From the NCBI GenBank assembly GCA_012026795.1, contig VEPM01000015.1:1-64000 (forward strand): a stretch of 64,000 nucleotides of DNA, in the 5' to 3' direction. The notes beneath the pieces are model-generated. The model was not told the DNA's origin and ran no database searches. It saw only the letters and a program-made list of their open reading frames with translations. The DNA is from Candidatus Methanoperedens sp. GTDB taxonomy: Archaea > Halobacteriota > Methanosarcinia > Methanosarcinales > Methanoperedenaceae. Made by a program: the position numbers and the translations under genes. Below, in pieces: positions 16,112 to 26,900 of the stretch; position 1 is the first letter of the stretch; every line of letters begins with the position of its first letter.

Positions 16112-19100
16112 ATGATAGCTAAATCAGTATATAAAATCTCGTATCGAATAAATATAAATAATATATATACAAAATTTTATCTTTATGCATTATTGATATT
16201 CCTTTTATCAATAACCCTTATGCTGGCCATTAATCCATCATCAGCAGCCCCGGCTTCAACCGGGGATAAATGGAAGATAGTTTTTGACCAGGGTACTGAT
16301 CTGCCATATAATTATTCGGCTTCATTCAGGCCAAAGATATGGCTTTATAACCAGGCTGATATCCCTGTATCAAGTGGTGTCACAGTCTCCTACAGTTATG
16401 TTAATGTCAATACAGGAGGCACAATATCAAGCGGAACCGCTACGAGTAATGGGGACGGCTCATATACCGGCGGTACCATCAACATGCCTTCCAACGATAA
16501 GAATTATATAAACATAAAATTTTCCGTTCCTCAGAATTCCAATATAATTTCAGAGCAGCATGTGGTGTTTGCAGGTACGGTAGAAGCATCAAAAGGAGCT
16601 ATCTGGAAGATTGTTCCTTTCAACACTTCATCTGGTCCTTCATGGGACCGCAACCAGAAGCAGAATATATACATTATCCTGTACTCGGATGCCCGGACGC
16701 CCATAAAAAACCAGCAGGAACAGCCAACCATAACTATAAAAAATTCAGCCGGTACAGTAGTCAATAGCAGTTCCATGACATACCTGGATAACGGTATATA
16801 TAATTATACCCTGCCTGCCAGTTCAATAACTTCAGACGGAGAATACTATTTTGAAATAACCAGCAGATGGTCATCCAGGAAAGTAACAGGCGGAAAGTCA
16901 AGATACACAACCGCGATAGCAGGATTCAATATCGAAGCTGTGGGAAACCAGGGGGATGAATCACCTCCAGATTTACTTAACTGGAAACAGACCCCTAATT
17001 TCCCAACCCCGATCGATAATGTAACATTAAGCGCAGAGGTTTTTGATAATGTGAATGTCTCTTCAGTTACAACTTATTACAGTGTAAATAACGGTACTAT
17101 ACAAACAATACCGGTGGAAAATGGTATGTTTACTTACCGGGGCATAATCAGCAGATATTTGATGGAAGACCATATCAGATATTGGATCTCGGCAAGCGAC
17201 GGGATTAATATGAAGAACAGCTCAATAAATGATTATGTAGTGACTGAACCTGCAGGAAGCCCGAATACCTCATTTTCATACATGAACCATCCTGTTTACT
17301 ACTTTGGTTATTCGAGAGCAGGAACTGCAAACGATGCAGGCGGGGACACCGGTTATGATGGGACATGGACGAGCGGTGAAAAAGATGGCGTTTATTATAT
17401 GCAGGCAAATCCCCAGGTATATACATTTTTCAGGGACATGACCACGATCAAAATAAAAACAATGATCCTTGACTCAAAGGGTAAGCCTGTCCGGGGTCTT
17501 AAGAATGTGAAAGCATGGCTCCAGGAGAATAAAACCCAGCCATCCGGCGCGAGAAATGCGAATAAGACCATGACAGAAGTTGAAGGTGAGGATGGAATAT
17601 ACATTGCTGCATGGGAAGGGTCCCCTGCAATGAGTGGCACATCGGTAACATGGAATGATGATGCAAAAGTCATCTGGGGAAAATACGACAGCGGACAAAT
17701 ATACAGTGCGTATGTGGACTTTAATAATGATAGTGTGGCGGATGAGAATATCACCTGGCTTGCATATACTTTCATGGATACATTCGTAGGTTCTTCCCAG
17801 GATGGAAAAGGTCTGCATGGCAGCAATATCGAAGCTTCAAACAATTGCGGCAGGGCATGCCATCAGGGCATGGTGGGCTCAACAAGCAGGGTGGATGCAG
17901 AACCCACCTGTCCGGACTGTCATGGTGTTGAAAAGACAGCAAATGGAGGTTCATGGCCAATTTCCGGGAATACTGATGCTACCGACAGGATACTATACGG
18001 CAATAGCTCATCTCACTCACGATTAAATACATCAGGGAATTCCACTTATTGCGGTGACGAATCATGCCATAATTCTCTATGGGGAGCAACTCCGGTCAAC
18101 CCTGCGCCAATACCAGGATACAATCCAGGCGATCCTCTTGAAAATATGTTCAACAACTCAGGCTATCCGGTGCCTGCGCAATGCGGTGAATGTCATACAT
18201 ACAAAAACGGCACAATACCTTCAGTTGACGGGCATAATGCGATGATAAATTGTAAGTTCTGCCATGGTTCATATCACAGGCAGCACAGGATAACGGATTA
18301 CATTACTTCTCCTGTAAAGGATGATGTAATAAGGGGAACTCCCGGCTATGTTGGAACAGGAGGAGAGAATGGAAGCGGGAACTATGCAGGAAACTGCTAT
18401 AAGGACTGCCATAAGACACAGGTCGAGCATTCGCTCGTGGGAAGACAGGGAAATCCGGTAAATGAGATAGTACCATGTGATGAATGCCATAAGAATTTTG
18501 ATAAAGCATCCATGCATCTTGATGATGTTGGACCTTATGATGATAGGGATACCTGCGGGGGATGCCACCAGGTGAATGAAACAATAACGCATAACGTATC
18601 TTATTCGATGAATCCGCCAGTAGTCACAGATCCGGTACGACATTCTGAGAACATTATCGGGAATAAATGGAACAGGACAGGGACGCGTCCCTTCTGGTCT
18701 GAATATGAGAACTCGTGCAGGTTCTGCCACGGCAGGTCATACAATGATGCATACGGTCTTGGCAGGAATCTGGATCATATGGGTACAAACAGTATAAACG
18801 GTACCATCAATTCCACAAGTTATTGGTGTGCGTCATGTCATGTTGATACATACAGGAGTGGGAATACTACATTTGATGACATGGTCAAAACTTATAATGA
18901 CTCCTTTGGAGTAGTTCCTCCTGAGATCACAGGAAATGCCACCTGGAAGTCAGATCGAAATGGTTATATTGACCATCAAGCGCGGGAGTTTACTGACAGG
19001 AACAATTCAAGCACATTTTCAGATGATATATGTTATGAATGCCATGGCCGCCTTGCAAATAGTACATCTATGACAGTTTTCATGCATAATGTCGATCTTG

Positions 19101-22100
19101 GCCAGGCCAGGGGAGCCGGGCCGGACTGCATAAGCTGTCATGATACTGGCAAAACAGAATCAGGATATCACATAAATAATACTGCAATGAGCACAGGTGT
19201 CCATGCCAATCTCAATACGAACGCCACAAATACATCGTGGGTGCCTGCAGCCAACAAGAAATGCTGGGGATGCCATGATTCAAACGGGACCCAGCCTTCT
19301 AATACCAGTAAGGGAAGCAGGTTCGATAACCCATACAAATGCTATGAATGCCATAATTCAACGAACAAGCCCTACGCCAGTGTAAGTAATGCGCCGAACG
19401 TGAGTGAACATTTTAAGGGCGGTACCAGTATAAGGGCAGCAACAGCGGCGACTGACAATTCATCATCCTGCATAGTATGCCATAATATTACAGAGATGAA
19501 GGTGACGTATTCTGAGGACGATATATATAATTCCAATTATTCATTCCCATCCCATTATGGTAAGAAAAGAACTGATCTTCGGATATGGGATTCGGGAAAA
19601 TCAGCAAACTGTAGCTACTGCCACCAGAACTCAAGCACAGCCTTTTCAGGAGCAATGGTAAATGAAGCACACACATCCATCCAGAACCACACAAATGCCA
19701 GCTCACCGACCTGTTATAACTCAACCTGCCACAACACAGGATGGATACACAATTCGTCATTGGCAAAGCCAGATATGACATTGCCCAACACCACATTCTG
19801 TCAGAACTGCCATGCAGACAAACAGAAACATAACAATATACAGGACTGCAGCAACTGTCATATCAACACAAGCAGCAGCGATACCATTCATCCTATAAAG
19901 TTCATCCAGACTACTGGCACATATGATACAACAATTACCCAGGCAGCCAACTGTACGGACTGCCACCAGGCGGAATTGCCGGGATTTACAGCAGCCCCGA
20001 TAATCCCGGCTACGTTGAAACACAGCTCAAATATTTCCAATGGTACAATATGGGGGATATTCTGGACATCCGGATCAGATTCATGTTATTATTGCCATAG
20101 TAATACAAAACACAATGCGACCGCACTTGGCAGGATAAACGCTCTCAATAACTCTAACAACATCAGGAATGGTAACCTGAATACTACGGGCTGGTGTGCG
20201 GACTGCCATTACAATGCGTCGTTTAATACCAATTACATAGGCGATCAGTGGAATCCCATCCCGCCGCTCATCACTTTCAATAATGCGGGTAAAAGCGGAT
20301 GGGTAGACCACAGTGACTTCCTGAACAGCGGTTACAATGACAGCAACTGCAGGACCTGCCATGCCCTGAACGGGCCTTACGGGGCTACAACATTGAATTA
20401 TTCGCATAGTTTTGACGCGGGTACGTCAGGAGGTGTGAACTGCACTTCATGCCATAATATTGGCGGTTCGGCAAAGCATGACGTTGATATTGCCAGTATG
20501 AACAACGGCGCCCATGCCAGCCTGAACAATCGCTCGCAGTTTACCGGAGGCAATGCCACAAACAGGAAATGCTGGGCATGTCACGGGACCCTGAACTCAA
20601 ATGGTTTTGCCAATGAAATCGACCAGCCAGCCACATCACACAATACCACAATATACCAGAACCCCAGGGATTGTCCTGATTGTCACAATAACCTTCAATC
20701 AAACTCCAATTTCAGCGCACCACAGGTCGCAGAACACAGAGAGGGCGCTCCTTTCGTACCAACAACAGGAACAGGATGTTCCCTGTGCCACAACAATAGC
20801 CTTACTGTTATCAATGAGAACGATGGCTTCGGGATCACAAATCCCCGGGAGGCCGCAGCATCCCATTACCTGAACGATGCAAACATTAACCTGATGACCG
20901 CCAATAACCATAGCAACGACTGCAGGTGGTGCCATATTCTCAACAATGCTTCACAGGATTGGGGAACACCTTTTGACCCGGCAGGAAGCTCAAAATATGT
21001 CCATACCTCACAAAACGTTGCGCAGAATTCCAATTGTTATCTATGCCACGGAGACTTGTCATTGTCTGTTAAACTACACGACCCAGGGATAACCGGAGGA
21101 AGTGCGGGAGATAATTGTATAGGGTGTCACACTAACGATACTTTACCATACCCTGCAATCGATCTCACATCATTCACAAATCACAGGAACGTAAACCTCA
21201 CGAACGGCACTGGCAACCTGGACAATAACGATTGCACAACATGTCACTATAACAGCACAAACATGACCAGAGTCCTGACAAGATCATGTGAAGACTGCCA
21301 CACAAGCGGTAATTACAATGCAACGGTCATAAGCAACCATAAACAGGGTGGAGCGAACATCACCACAGCAGCATACTGTTCAGGCTGCCATAACAACAGC
21401 GTGAGCCAGTACAAATATAGCCAGAATGCAAGTGTTAGCCACTATGGCACAAGAACCGGCCTGATCCCCACAGCGGACTGCACTAACTGCCACAAGGACC
21501 CAGCAAACGCCAGTCTCTGGGGCAATGCAACAGATCCGGCCCATAGCGGCACATTCCCGCACAGTATCGCAAATACTCCAGGAGAAGACTGCTATGCATG
21601 CCATAATTCTGCTGCCGACTTCCATAACGTCAGTATTTCGAAACCCTCAGTCTCCTCAGTAACATGCCTCGACTGCCATAAGACTACAGCCATCATGGCA
21701 CACAAGAAGATCGATTCTGGCGTGATTGCATCCGGGAGCCACAAAGACAGGGCATGTGAGAACTGCCACGCCAACGCAACAGACAATAACATGGACAGCT
21801 ATTCCTTCACTACCGATCCGGCAAAGACATGTACAGACTGCCACACAGGATCGGGAAACTTCAGTGCACCATTAGTAGCAGAACATAACCAGGAAGCACA
21901 GCAGATTCTGACCCTCGCAGCATGTACCACATGCCATAGCAACGGCGGCATGTATTTCTCCAACACTGGAACCAACGGTACAGGCAGCGCAATAACACAT
22001 TACATAAAAGACGTAACAAATACATCAACAAGTCCGTACCAGCACAATGGCCCGATCAATACCTCGAATTGTATCGACTGCCATAATGGTGCATACACCA

Positions 22101-23635
22101 ATAACTCAAGCTGGGGCTCCCCTGTCAACATCACAACAAGTTCAAAGAGAATACATATCGAAACCCTGACAGACCAGTGCGACCAGTGCCATAAAGACAG
22201 TACAGTCTCAAGCCTGTCCTTGGTGGATTTCCATAATGCAAGCGTTCAAACGATATCCATGGATAATTGTCTCTCCTGCCATGATACTGGCGGTCAGTAT
22301 AATACCAGAGTCGATTCGGCATCCCTTGGCATGCATGGAAATATCAACAACACCGATGGTGGAATTACGAATGCTGATTGCGCGACATGCCATTACGATA
22401 CCACTGATATGGGTTCAAATTATACTGTCCAGGCCGGTGTAAATGTCCGAGTCTGCAATGACTGCCACATGAACCAGAATGTTACCTCACCAATGGTCAG
22501 TGAGCACTATCCCGGTGCTAATATTAATGTAACCACAATGAATTGTGAGAACTGCCACAGCAACAGTTTGAATATTCCCAATCCGAATTCGAGTGTAAAT
22601 ACAGCAATGGGAAATGTTACACATTACGGTACAACAACAGACCTTATAACACCAAGCGCAGGAGCTTACAATACCGCATGCAATAACTGCCACAACAGCG
22701 CTGTGAATAAGACCGGCTATGGTGTGGTGAATAAGCAGGTAACCGTACCTCATACGGGCGCAGGTACATGTAACGAGTGCCATGTAGATGGCAGTGCATC
22801 TGACCTGCATAATAGTTCACTTGGAATGCCGGTAACTGTATCATGCATTGCCTGCCACACAACATATGCATCAAAATATAATTCATCGAACCTTACAGGA
22901 ACGCCCATGGACGATTATTCAACATGTGGTGGTGGAAATTGCCATGGCACCGATATTTCAGGCAGCCTGGATACCCTGGCAAGGCATAATGTTAGCAGGA
23001 CCTTTGCAGGTACAGGAGGTTCTACAAATACGGTGTATCTGAATAATAATATTTTACTTACCATCACAAAAGGAACTCCTGTTGAAATAACATCCATGAT
23101 CAATGATGCAAATGGTGCTGCTTCGCGTGTTGGTGGAGCTGAATATTATCTCGATGTTGATCCTGGCCGGGGTAAAGGAATACCTATGTCAGCAGCAGAC
23201 GGCCTGTATGATGCAACCAGAGGAAACTGGGAGAATGTAATAGCAACACTTGATACAGGCAACCTCTCAGACGGTAACCATACTATATTTGTCAGGGGTG
23301 TTGATATCGGTAAACAGTGGAGCACTCCAAAGAATGCAACGCTAGTTGTCCAGTCCCTGGGATATATCAACGTGACAGTAACAAGCGTAGACGGGCCTGT
23401 AGTAAATGCAGATGTATGGATAGATAGCGAAGATATCAAGAAAACAGATATTAACGGTAGCTATTTATTTGCAGTACCAGCCGGAACATACAATGTTACA
23501 GTTAGCAAACAGCCCACACACAACGACAATACAAGTACGGGTGTGGTTGTTACACAGGGCAACACAACTCCATTACCGGTATATCTCCAGAAAAAACCGA
23601 CAGGAACAATCAGCGGCACAGTTACGGATGCATGA
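16112..23635 (+). CDS. Giant secreted multiheme c-type cytochrome (49 candidate haems)
   Basis: About 2507 residues from the ATG at 16112, preferred over the ATG at 16064 because a GGATAGG lies just before it. An N-terminal signal helix ends SSAAPA. Immunoglobulin-like beta domains fill roughly the first 580 residues. I counted 45 CX2CH motifs, one CX3CH (CYKDCH) and three CX4CH (CGDESCH, CYNSTCH, CGGGNCH), about one per 35 residues. The tail has an Ig-like domain and a carboxypeptidase-regulatory-like domain, then stops at SGTVTDA, the start of what would be another domain. There is no membrane anchor. It most likely conducts electrons at the cell surface. Its 3' 1.1 kb is nearly identical to the next gene. 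Confidence 0.93.
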   Translation: MIAKSVYKISYRININNIYTKFYLYALLIFLLSITLMLAINPSSAAPASTGDKWKIVFDQGTDLPYNYSASFRPKIWLYNQADIPVSSGVTVSYSYVNVNTGGTISSGTATSNGDGSYTGGTINMPSNDKNYINIKFSVPQNSNIISEQHVVFAGTVEASKGAIWKIVPFNTSSGPSWDRNQKQNIYIILYSDARTPIKNQQEQPTITIKNSAGTVVNSSSMTYLDNGIYNYTLPASSITSDGEYYFEITSRWSSRKVTGGKSRYTTAIAGFNIEAVGNQGDESPPDLLNWKQTPNFPTPIDNVTLSAEVFDNVNVSSVTTYYSVNNGTIQTIPVENGMFTYRGIISRYLMEDHIRYWISASDGINMKNSSINDYVVTEPAGSPNTSFSYMNHPVYYFGYSRAGTANDAGGDTGYDGTWTSGEKDGVYYMQANPQVYTFFRDMTTIKIKTMILDSKGKPVRGLKNVKAWLQENKTQPSGARNANKTMTEVEGEDGIYIAAWEGSPAMSGTSVTWNDDAKVIWGKYDSGQIYSAYVDFNNDSVADENITWLAYTFMDTFVGSSQDGKGLHGSNIEASNNCGRACHQGMVGSTSRVDAEPTCPDCHGVEKTANGGSWPISGNTDATDRILYGNSSSHSRLNTSGNSTYCGDESCHNSLWGATPVNPAPIPGYNPGDPLENMFNNSGYPVPAQCGECHTYKNGTIPSVDGHNAMINCKFCHGSYHRQHRITDYITSPVKDDVIRGTPGYVGTGGENGSGNYAGNCYKDCHKTQVEHSLVGRQGNPVNEIVPCDECHKNFDKASMHLDDVGPYDDRDTCGGCHQVNETITHNVSYSMNPPVVTDPVRHSENIIGNKWNRTGTRPFWSEYENSCRFCHGRSYNDAYGLGRNLDHMGTNSINGTINSTSYWCASCHVDTYRSGNTTFDDMVKTYNDSFGVVPPEITGNATWKSDRNGYIDHQAREFTDRNNSSTFSDDICYECHGRLANSTSMTVFMHNVDLGQARGAGPDCISCHDTGKTESGYHINNTAMSTGVHANLNTNATNTSWVPAANKKCWGCHDSNGTQPSNTSKGSRFDNPYKCYECHNSTNKPYASVSNAPNVSEHFKGGTSIRAATAATDNSSSCIVCHNITEMKVTYSEDDIYNSNYSFPSHYGKKRTDLRIWDSGKSANCSYCHQNSSTAFSGAMVNEAHTSIQNHTNASSPTCYNSTCHNTGWIHNSSLAKPDMTLPNTTFCQNCHADKQKHNNIQDCSNCHINTSSSDTIHPIKFIQTTGTYDTTITQAANCTDCHQAELPGFTAAPIIPATLKHSSNISNGTIWGIFWTSGSDSCYYCHSNTKHNATALGRINALNNSNNIRNGNLNTTGWCADCHYNASFNTNYIGDQWNPIPPLITFNNAGKSGWVDHSDFLNSGYNDSNCRTCHALNGPYGATTLNYSHSFDAGTSGGVNCTSCHNIGGSAKHDVDIASMNNGAHASLNNRSQFTGGNATNRKCWACHGTLNSNGFANEIDQPATSHNTTIYQNPRDCPDCHNNLQSNSNFSAPQVAEHREGAPFVPTTGTGCSLCHNNSLTVINENDGFGITNPREAAASHYLNDANINLMTANNHSNDCRWCHILNNASQDWGTPFDPAGSSKYVHTSQNVAQNSNCYLCHGDLSLSVKLHDPGITGGSAGDNCIGCHTNDTLPYPAIDLTSFTNHRNVNLTNGTGNLDNNDCTTCHYNSTNMTRVLTRSCEDCHTSGNYNATVISNHKQGGANITTAAYCSGCHNNSVSQYKYSQNASVSHYGTRTGLIPTADCTNCHKDPANASLWGNATDPAHSGTFPHSIANTPGEDCYACHNSAADFHNVSISKPSVSSVTCLDCHKTTAIMAHKKIDSGVIASGSHKDRACENCHANATDNNMDSYSFTTDPAKTCTDCHTGSGNFSAPLVAEHNQEAQQILTLAACTTCHSNGGMYFSNTGTNGTGSAITHYIKDVTNTSTSPYQHNGPINTSNCIDCHNGAYTNNSSWGSPVNITTSSKRIHIETLTDQCDQCHKDSTVSSLSLVDFHNASVQTISMDNCLSCHDTGGQYNTRVDSASLGMHGNINNTDGGITNADCATCHYDTTDMGSNYTVQAGVNVRVCNDCHMNQNVTSPMVSEHYPGANINVTTMNCENCHSNSLNIPNPNSSVNTAMGNVTHYGTTTDLITPSAGAYNTACNNCHNSAVNKTGYGVVNKQVTVPHTGAGTCNECHVDGSASDLHNSSLGMPVTVSCIACHTTYASKYNSSNLTGTPMDDYSTCGGGNCHGTDISGSLDTLARHNVSRTFAGTGGSTNTVYLNNNILLTITKGTPVEITSMINDANGAASRVGGAEYYLDVDPGRGKGIPMSAADGLYDATRGNWENVIATLDTGNLSDGNHTIFVRGVDIGKQWSTPKNATLVVQSLGYINVTVTSVDGPVVNADVWIDSEDIKKTDINGSYLFAVPAGTYNVTVSKQPTHNDNTSTGVVVTQGNTTPLPVYLQKKPTGTISGTVTDA

Positions 23636-23655
23636 GAAAAATCCAAAATCAACAT

Positions 23656-23675
23656 TGTAGCCTATATAGGCTACA
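23656..23675. terminator. Perfect 20-bp palindrome after first cytochrome
   Basis: tgtagcctatataggctaca is a perfect inverted repeat 20 bases past the stop codon. As RNA it folds to a hairpin and may end or protect the transcript. A partly matching, decayed version lies after the second cytochrome near 33124-33148. A protein-binding site is the alternative. Confidence 0.5.
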
Positions 23676-23756
23676 GATAAATATCAGGAATCGTTCATCA
23701 TAATGCTCATTTCATGGAAACGTAGCCTGTAAAACCCGGAATCTCAAGTAAATAAG

Positions 23757-23772
23757 AACCTTTCGAAAGGTT
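23757..23772. promoter_or_regulatory. Palindrome upstream of second cytochrome
   Basis: aacctttcgaaaggtt is a perfect 16-bp palindrome 154 bases before the second cytochrome start. The same centre (ttcgaaag) occurs at 15881-15888 upstream of the first cytochrome. In both cases an AT-rich stretch and then an aaaacgggatt block follow. A shared regulator is plausible. The interval 23639-23925 contains no gene. Confidence 0.45.
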
Positions 23773-23925
23773 TATGGTAGAAAAAACTATTGGTATTAAT
23801 AATAAAAATAGTAAAACGTAGATAAAAACGAAAGAAGGGAAAAACGGGATTAGTTGAGCGGATATCCAATATATTTGCATTAGCTTATATGTTCTAAATT
23901 ATAGGATAGCAAGGAGAATAGAATA

Positions 23926-26900
23926 ATGGCATCATCAAATGGTTTCAGTCTGGAAATTAGTATTAATAAAGAATATAAAACTGTTTTTCAGCCCGTTAAA
24001 TCATGTATTATTTTGATTTCAGTTTTAATTATATTGCTTATGAGCAGCGTGGCAAGCGCAGCAGTATACAGGTGGGTTCCAGGAAGCGGGGTAGAGATCG
24101 CAACTGGTATCACTACGGACTGGGGTCCATGCGGAACAAACCCTCTTACCAATAGGACAACATTACTTACAGATAACCCGGCTTCAGGCTGCGGCAGTAA
24201 CAGCATAACGTCTGATATAGCAGATCCCATTGGAGAAACATATCCCCTGGTAGAAATGTTCTTCAATACAGCATATTCCCGGGATACTAATGTTACGGGT
24301 GACTGGTATTTTGGAAGAATACACCACGCTGGAATAACCCCCACAACATATACATTCTATCTGATATATGCACTTCCCGATGGCACTAAAATCACCCTGC
24401 CGGGAACCGGAAGCTTGACTATAAGCAGTTCCTCCGATCAAAATTATAATGTCTCTTTAGCACAGATAAACGGAGTAGTCCCAAAAGATGCCAAGCTTGG
24501 CTTGAAAATCACAAAATCAGTGCAATGGGCAAGATATCTCTGGTTTGGGGATATGGCAGCCAACGGGGGTGTCGCATCGGGATATTTTTCTGTCACCGAA
24601 ACACTTCCGGGTGAACAAAAATACTCTTTATCAGGTTATATAACCAGCGGCGGTGCTCCTATTGAGGGCGTATCAGTCCGGGCCAATACCGGCCAGTCTG
24701 ATACTACGGACTCCCAGGGATATTATCTTTTAACAGAATTACCTAATGGCTCATATGTAATCGACGCCAGCCTCCCTGGTTACGTTCCCACCTCTACGAA
24801 TGCCACAATAAACGGGGCAAATAGGATCAATGTTAATATATCACTGTCACAAGAACCCAAATATCTCTTATCAGGATATGTAAAAGACCAGTCCACAGGG
24901 GATGCAATAGCTGATGCATTGGTCACAACAGATACGGATATGTTCACCAACACAAGCGTGACAGGTTACTACAGCTTCCTTCTGAATAACGGCACTTACT
25001 TGATAACAGCCAGTAAGTCAGGTTATTACGATGCCTTTGTTGAGAGAACAGTAAATGGGGTGCCAGGGAATAATTCTAATATTTCGATCACTTCACGTCT
25101 CCCTGTAGTTTCTAAAATTTTAGTAGCCACGAACCGCTATGTAATACTGGATGACCCGATAGATAATTCAAAAACAGCGCAAACTTCAGCAAATTTTTCA
25201 CTCCCGCCCAATACCGGCTGGAGTACATCCAATAATCAGTGGAGCGGAACACAAACACAGATCAAAGGTTTTGCATTATTGGTAGATACAAAAGGAAACC
25301 CTGTTAATAATACAAACGTTACTTTTACTTTATCGAACTGGAATAACGCAACTTCCGAAACCTCACCTGTGATCACGACAGATGCAAACGGAATAGCAAA
25401 TTATACATTCGATATGAACGCCCGGAACTATTATGGTAATTGGAACATTATTGTCAATGCATCCGGGAAATCAGAATCCTCCGGCTTTATTTATAACTGG
25501 TGGGGATGTAACTCCGGAACCGGCTGTAACCAGAATCATGGAACGGATTCGCCCGGAACCGGAAGCTCTTCGATACAGAACTCGCCTTACACACTGGGAC
25601 GGGAAACTATTACATATAATTCAAACCATAGGACTATTTCTAACATTCAAAGCAATAATAATTGTGTGGGATGTCACAGGTCATACGGTGGTACAGGCGG
25701 GGGAACCTCATTTACAGGACAGCCCACAAAGACCTCTGATGTTCATACAACAGATACATGTTCTTCATGTCATAGTTTAATTTCAACTCATAATAGCAAT
25801 TCACAGATCAAATCATGCACTGATTGCCATACAAGGACAGACCTTTCGAAAAAGGGCACAATGGCAGGTTCACCTCTCAGGAGCAATTACTCTGTGGCAT
25901 CATCAGGACACAATCCCAATTCTACAATCCCTTGTATAATATGCCACGGTCCTATGCATAATATTTCAAAACCCGATAAGACCCAGAAGTTAATAAGGAA
26001 CAATGATACGGAATCAAGCCAGTGTATCATATGCCATGCAAGTTATACCACACATAATGCCAGCAATTCAGGAGGTTTGAATTGCACGTTATGCCACAGC
26101 GACGATATTCATGCAATCCAGGTACTGGGGCAGGATGGTTCATATGTAACATATAACAAAGCCAATCCGAATAATGCCAGCGGGAACTGCACTAATTGCC
26201 ACCAGAACACAACATATTTCAATACCCTGAAATCGCAACCAAAAGCAGGTAACTATTCAGGAAGAAACCCATCCTTCATAAGGAACCCGCAGCTTCACAG
26301 CGACGCTCTTGATGCCGGCATAAGATACGGCAACTACTGGTGGATGCAGAACCAGGATGCTTCATGCAGATACTGTCACGGCAAGACAATGCACGATTCT
26401 GTTGCTATCGGGACACCATCTCTTTTTAAAGGCAATAACATAATCAATTCCACGATCGCAGATACAACATGGTGCGCTTCCTGCCATTATCCGGGCTATG
26501 TGGAATATTCGAACATGACCGCTGCATTCATTAAGAGTGGTGCGAACGTGCCCCCATCAATAATAAAAGGTTCGAACTATTATGTCAAAGGACGTGACCA
26601 TTCCGTAGATCCCGGCTTTAATGACAGCAACTGCTATACATGTCATAATGGGAGTACACCTTATACAAAAATAACGCCATTTATGCACGAAGTATATATC
26701 GGCGGTGGAGGGCCGGATTGTCTTTCCTGCCATGAGATCGGAAGTGCAGGATCAGTACTGCATGTAAATAATTCAGCAATGAAACTTTCATTCCATTCAA
26801 ACCTGAACAATAACTCTGTTAATCTATATGGTGTTTCTGCGGAAAACAAGAAGTGCTGGGGATGCCACCAGACAGACGGCATCCAGCCTGGTAATACCAG

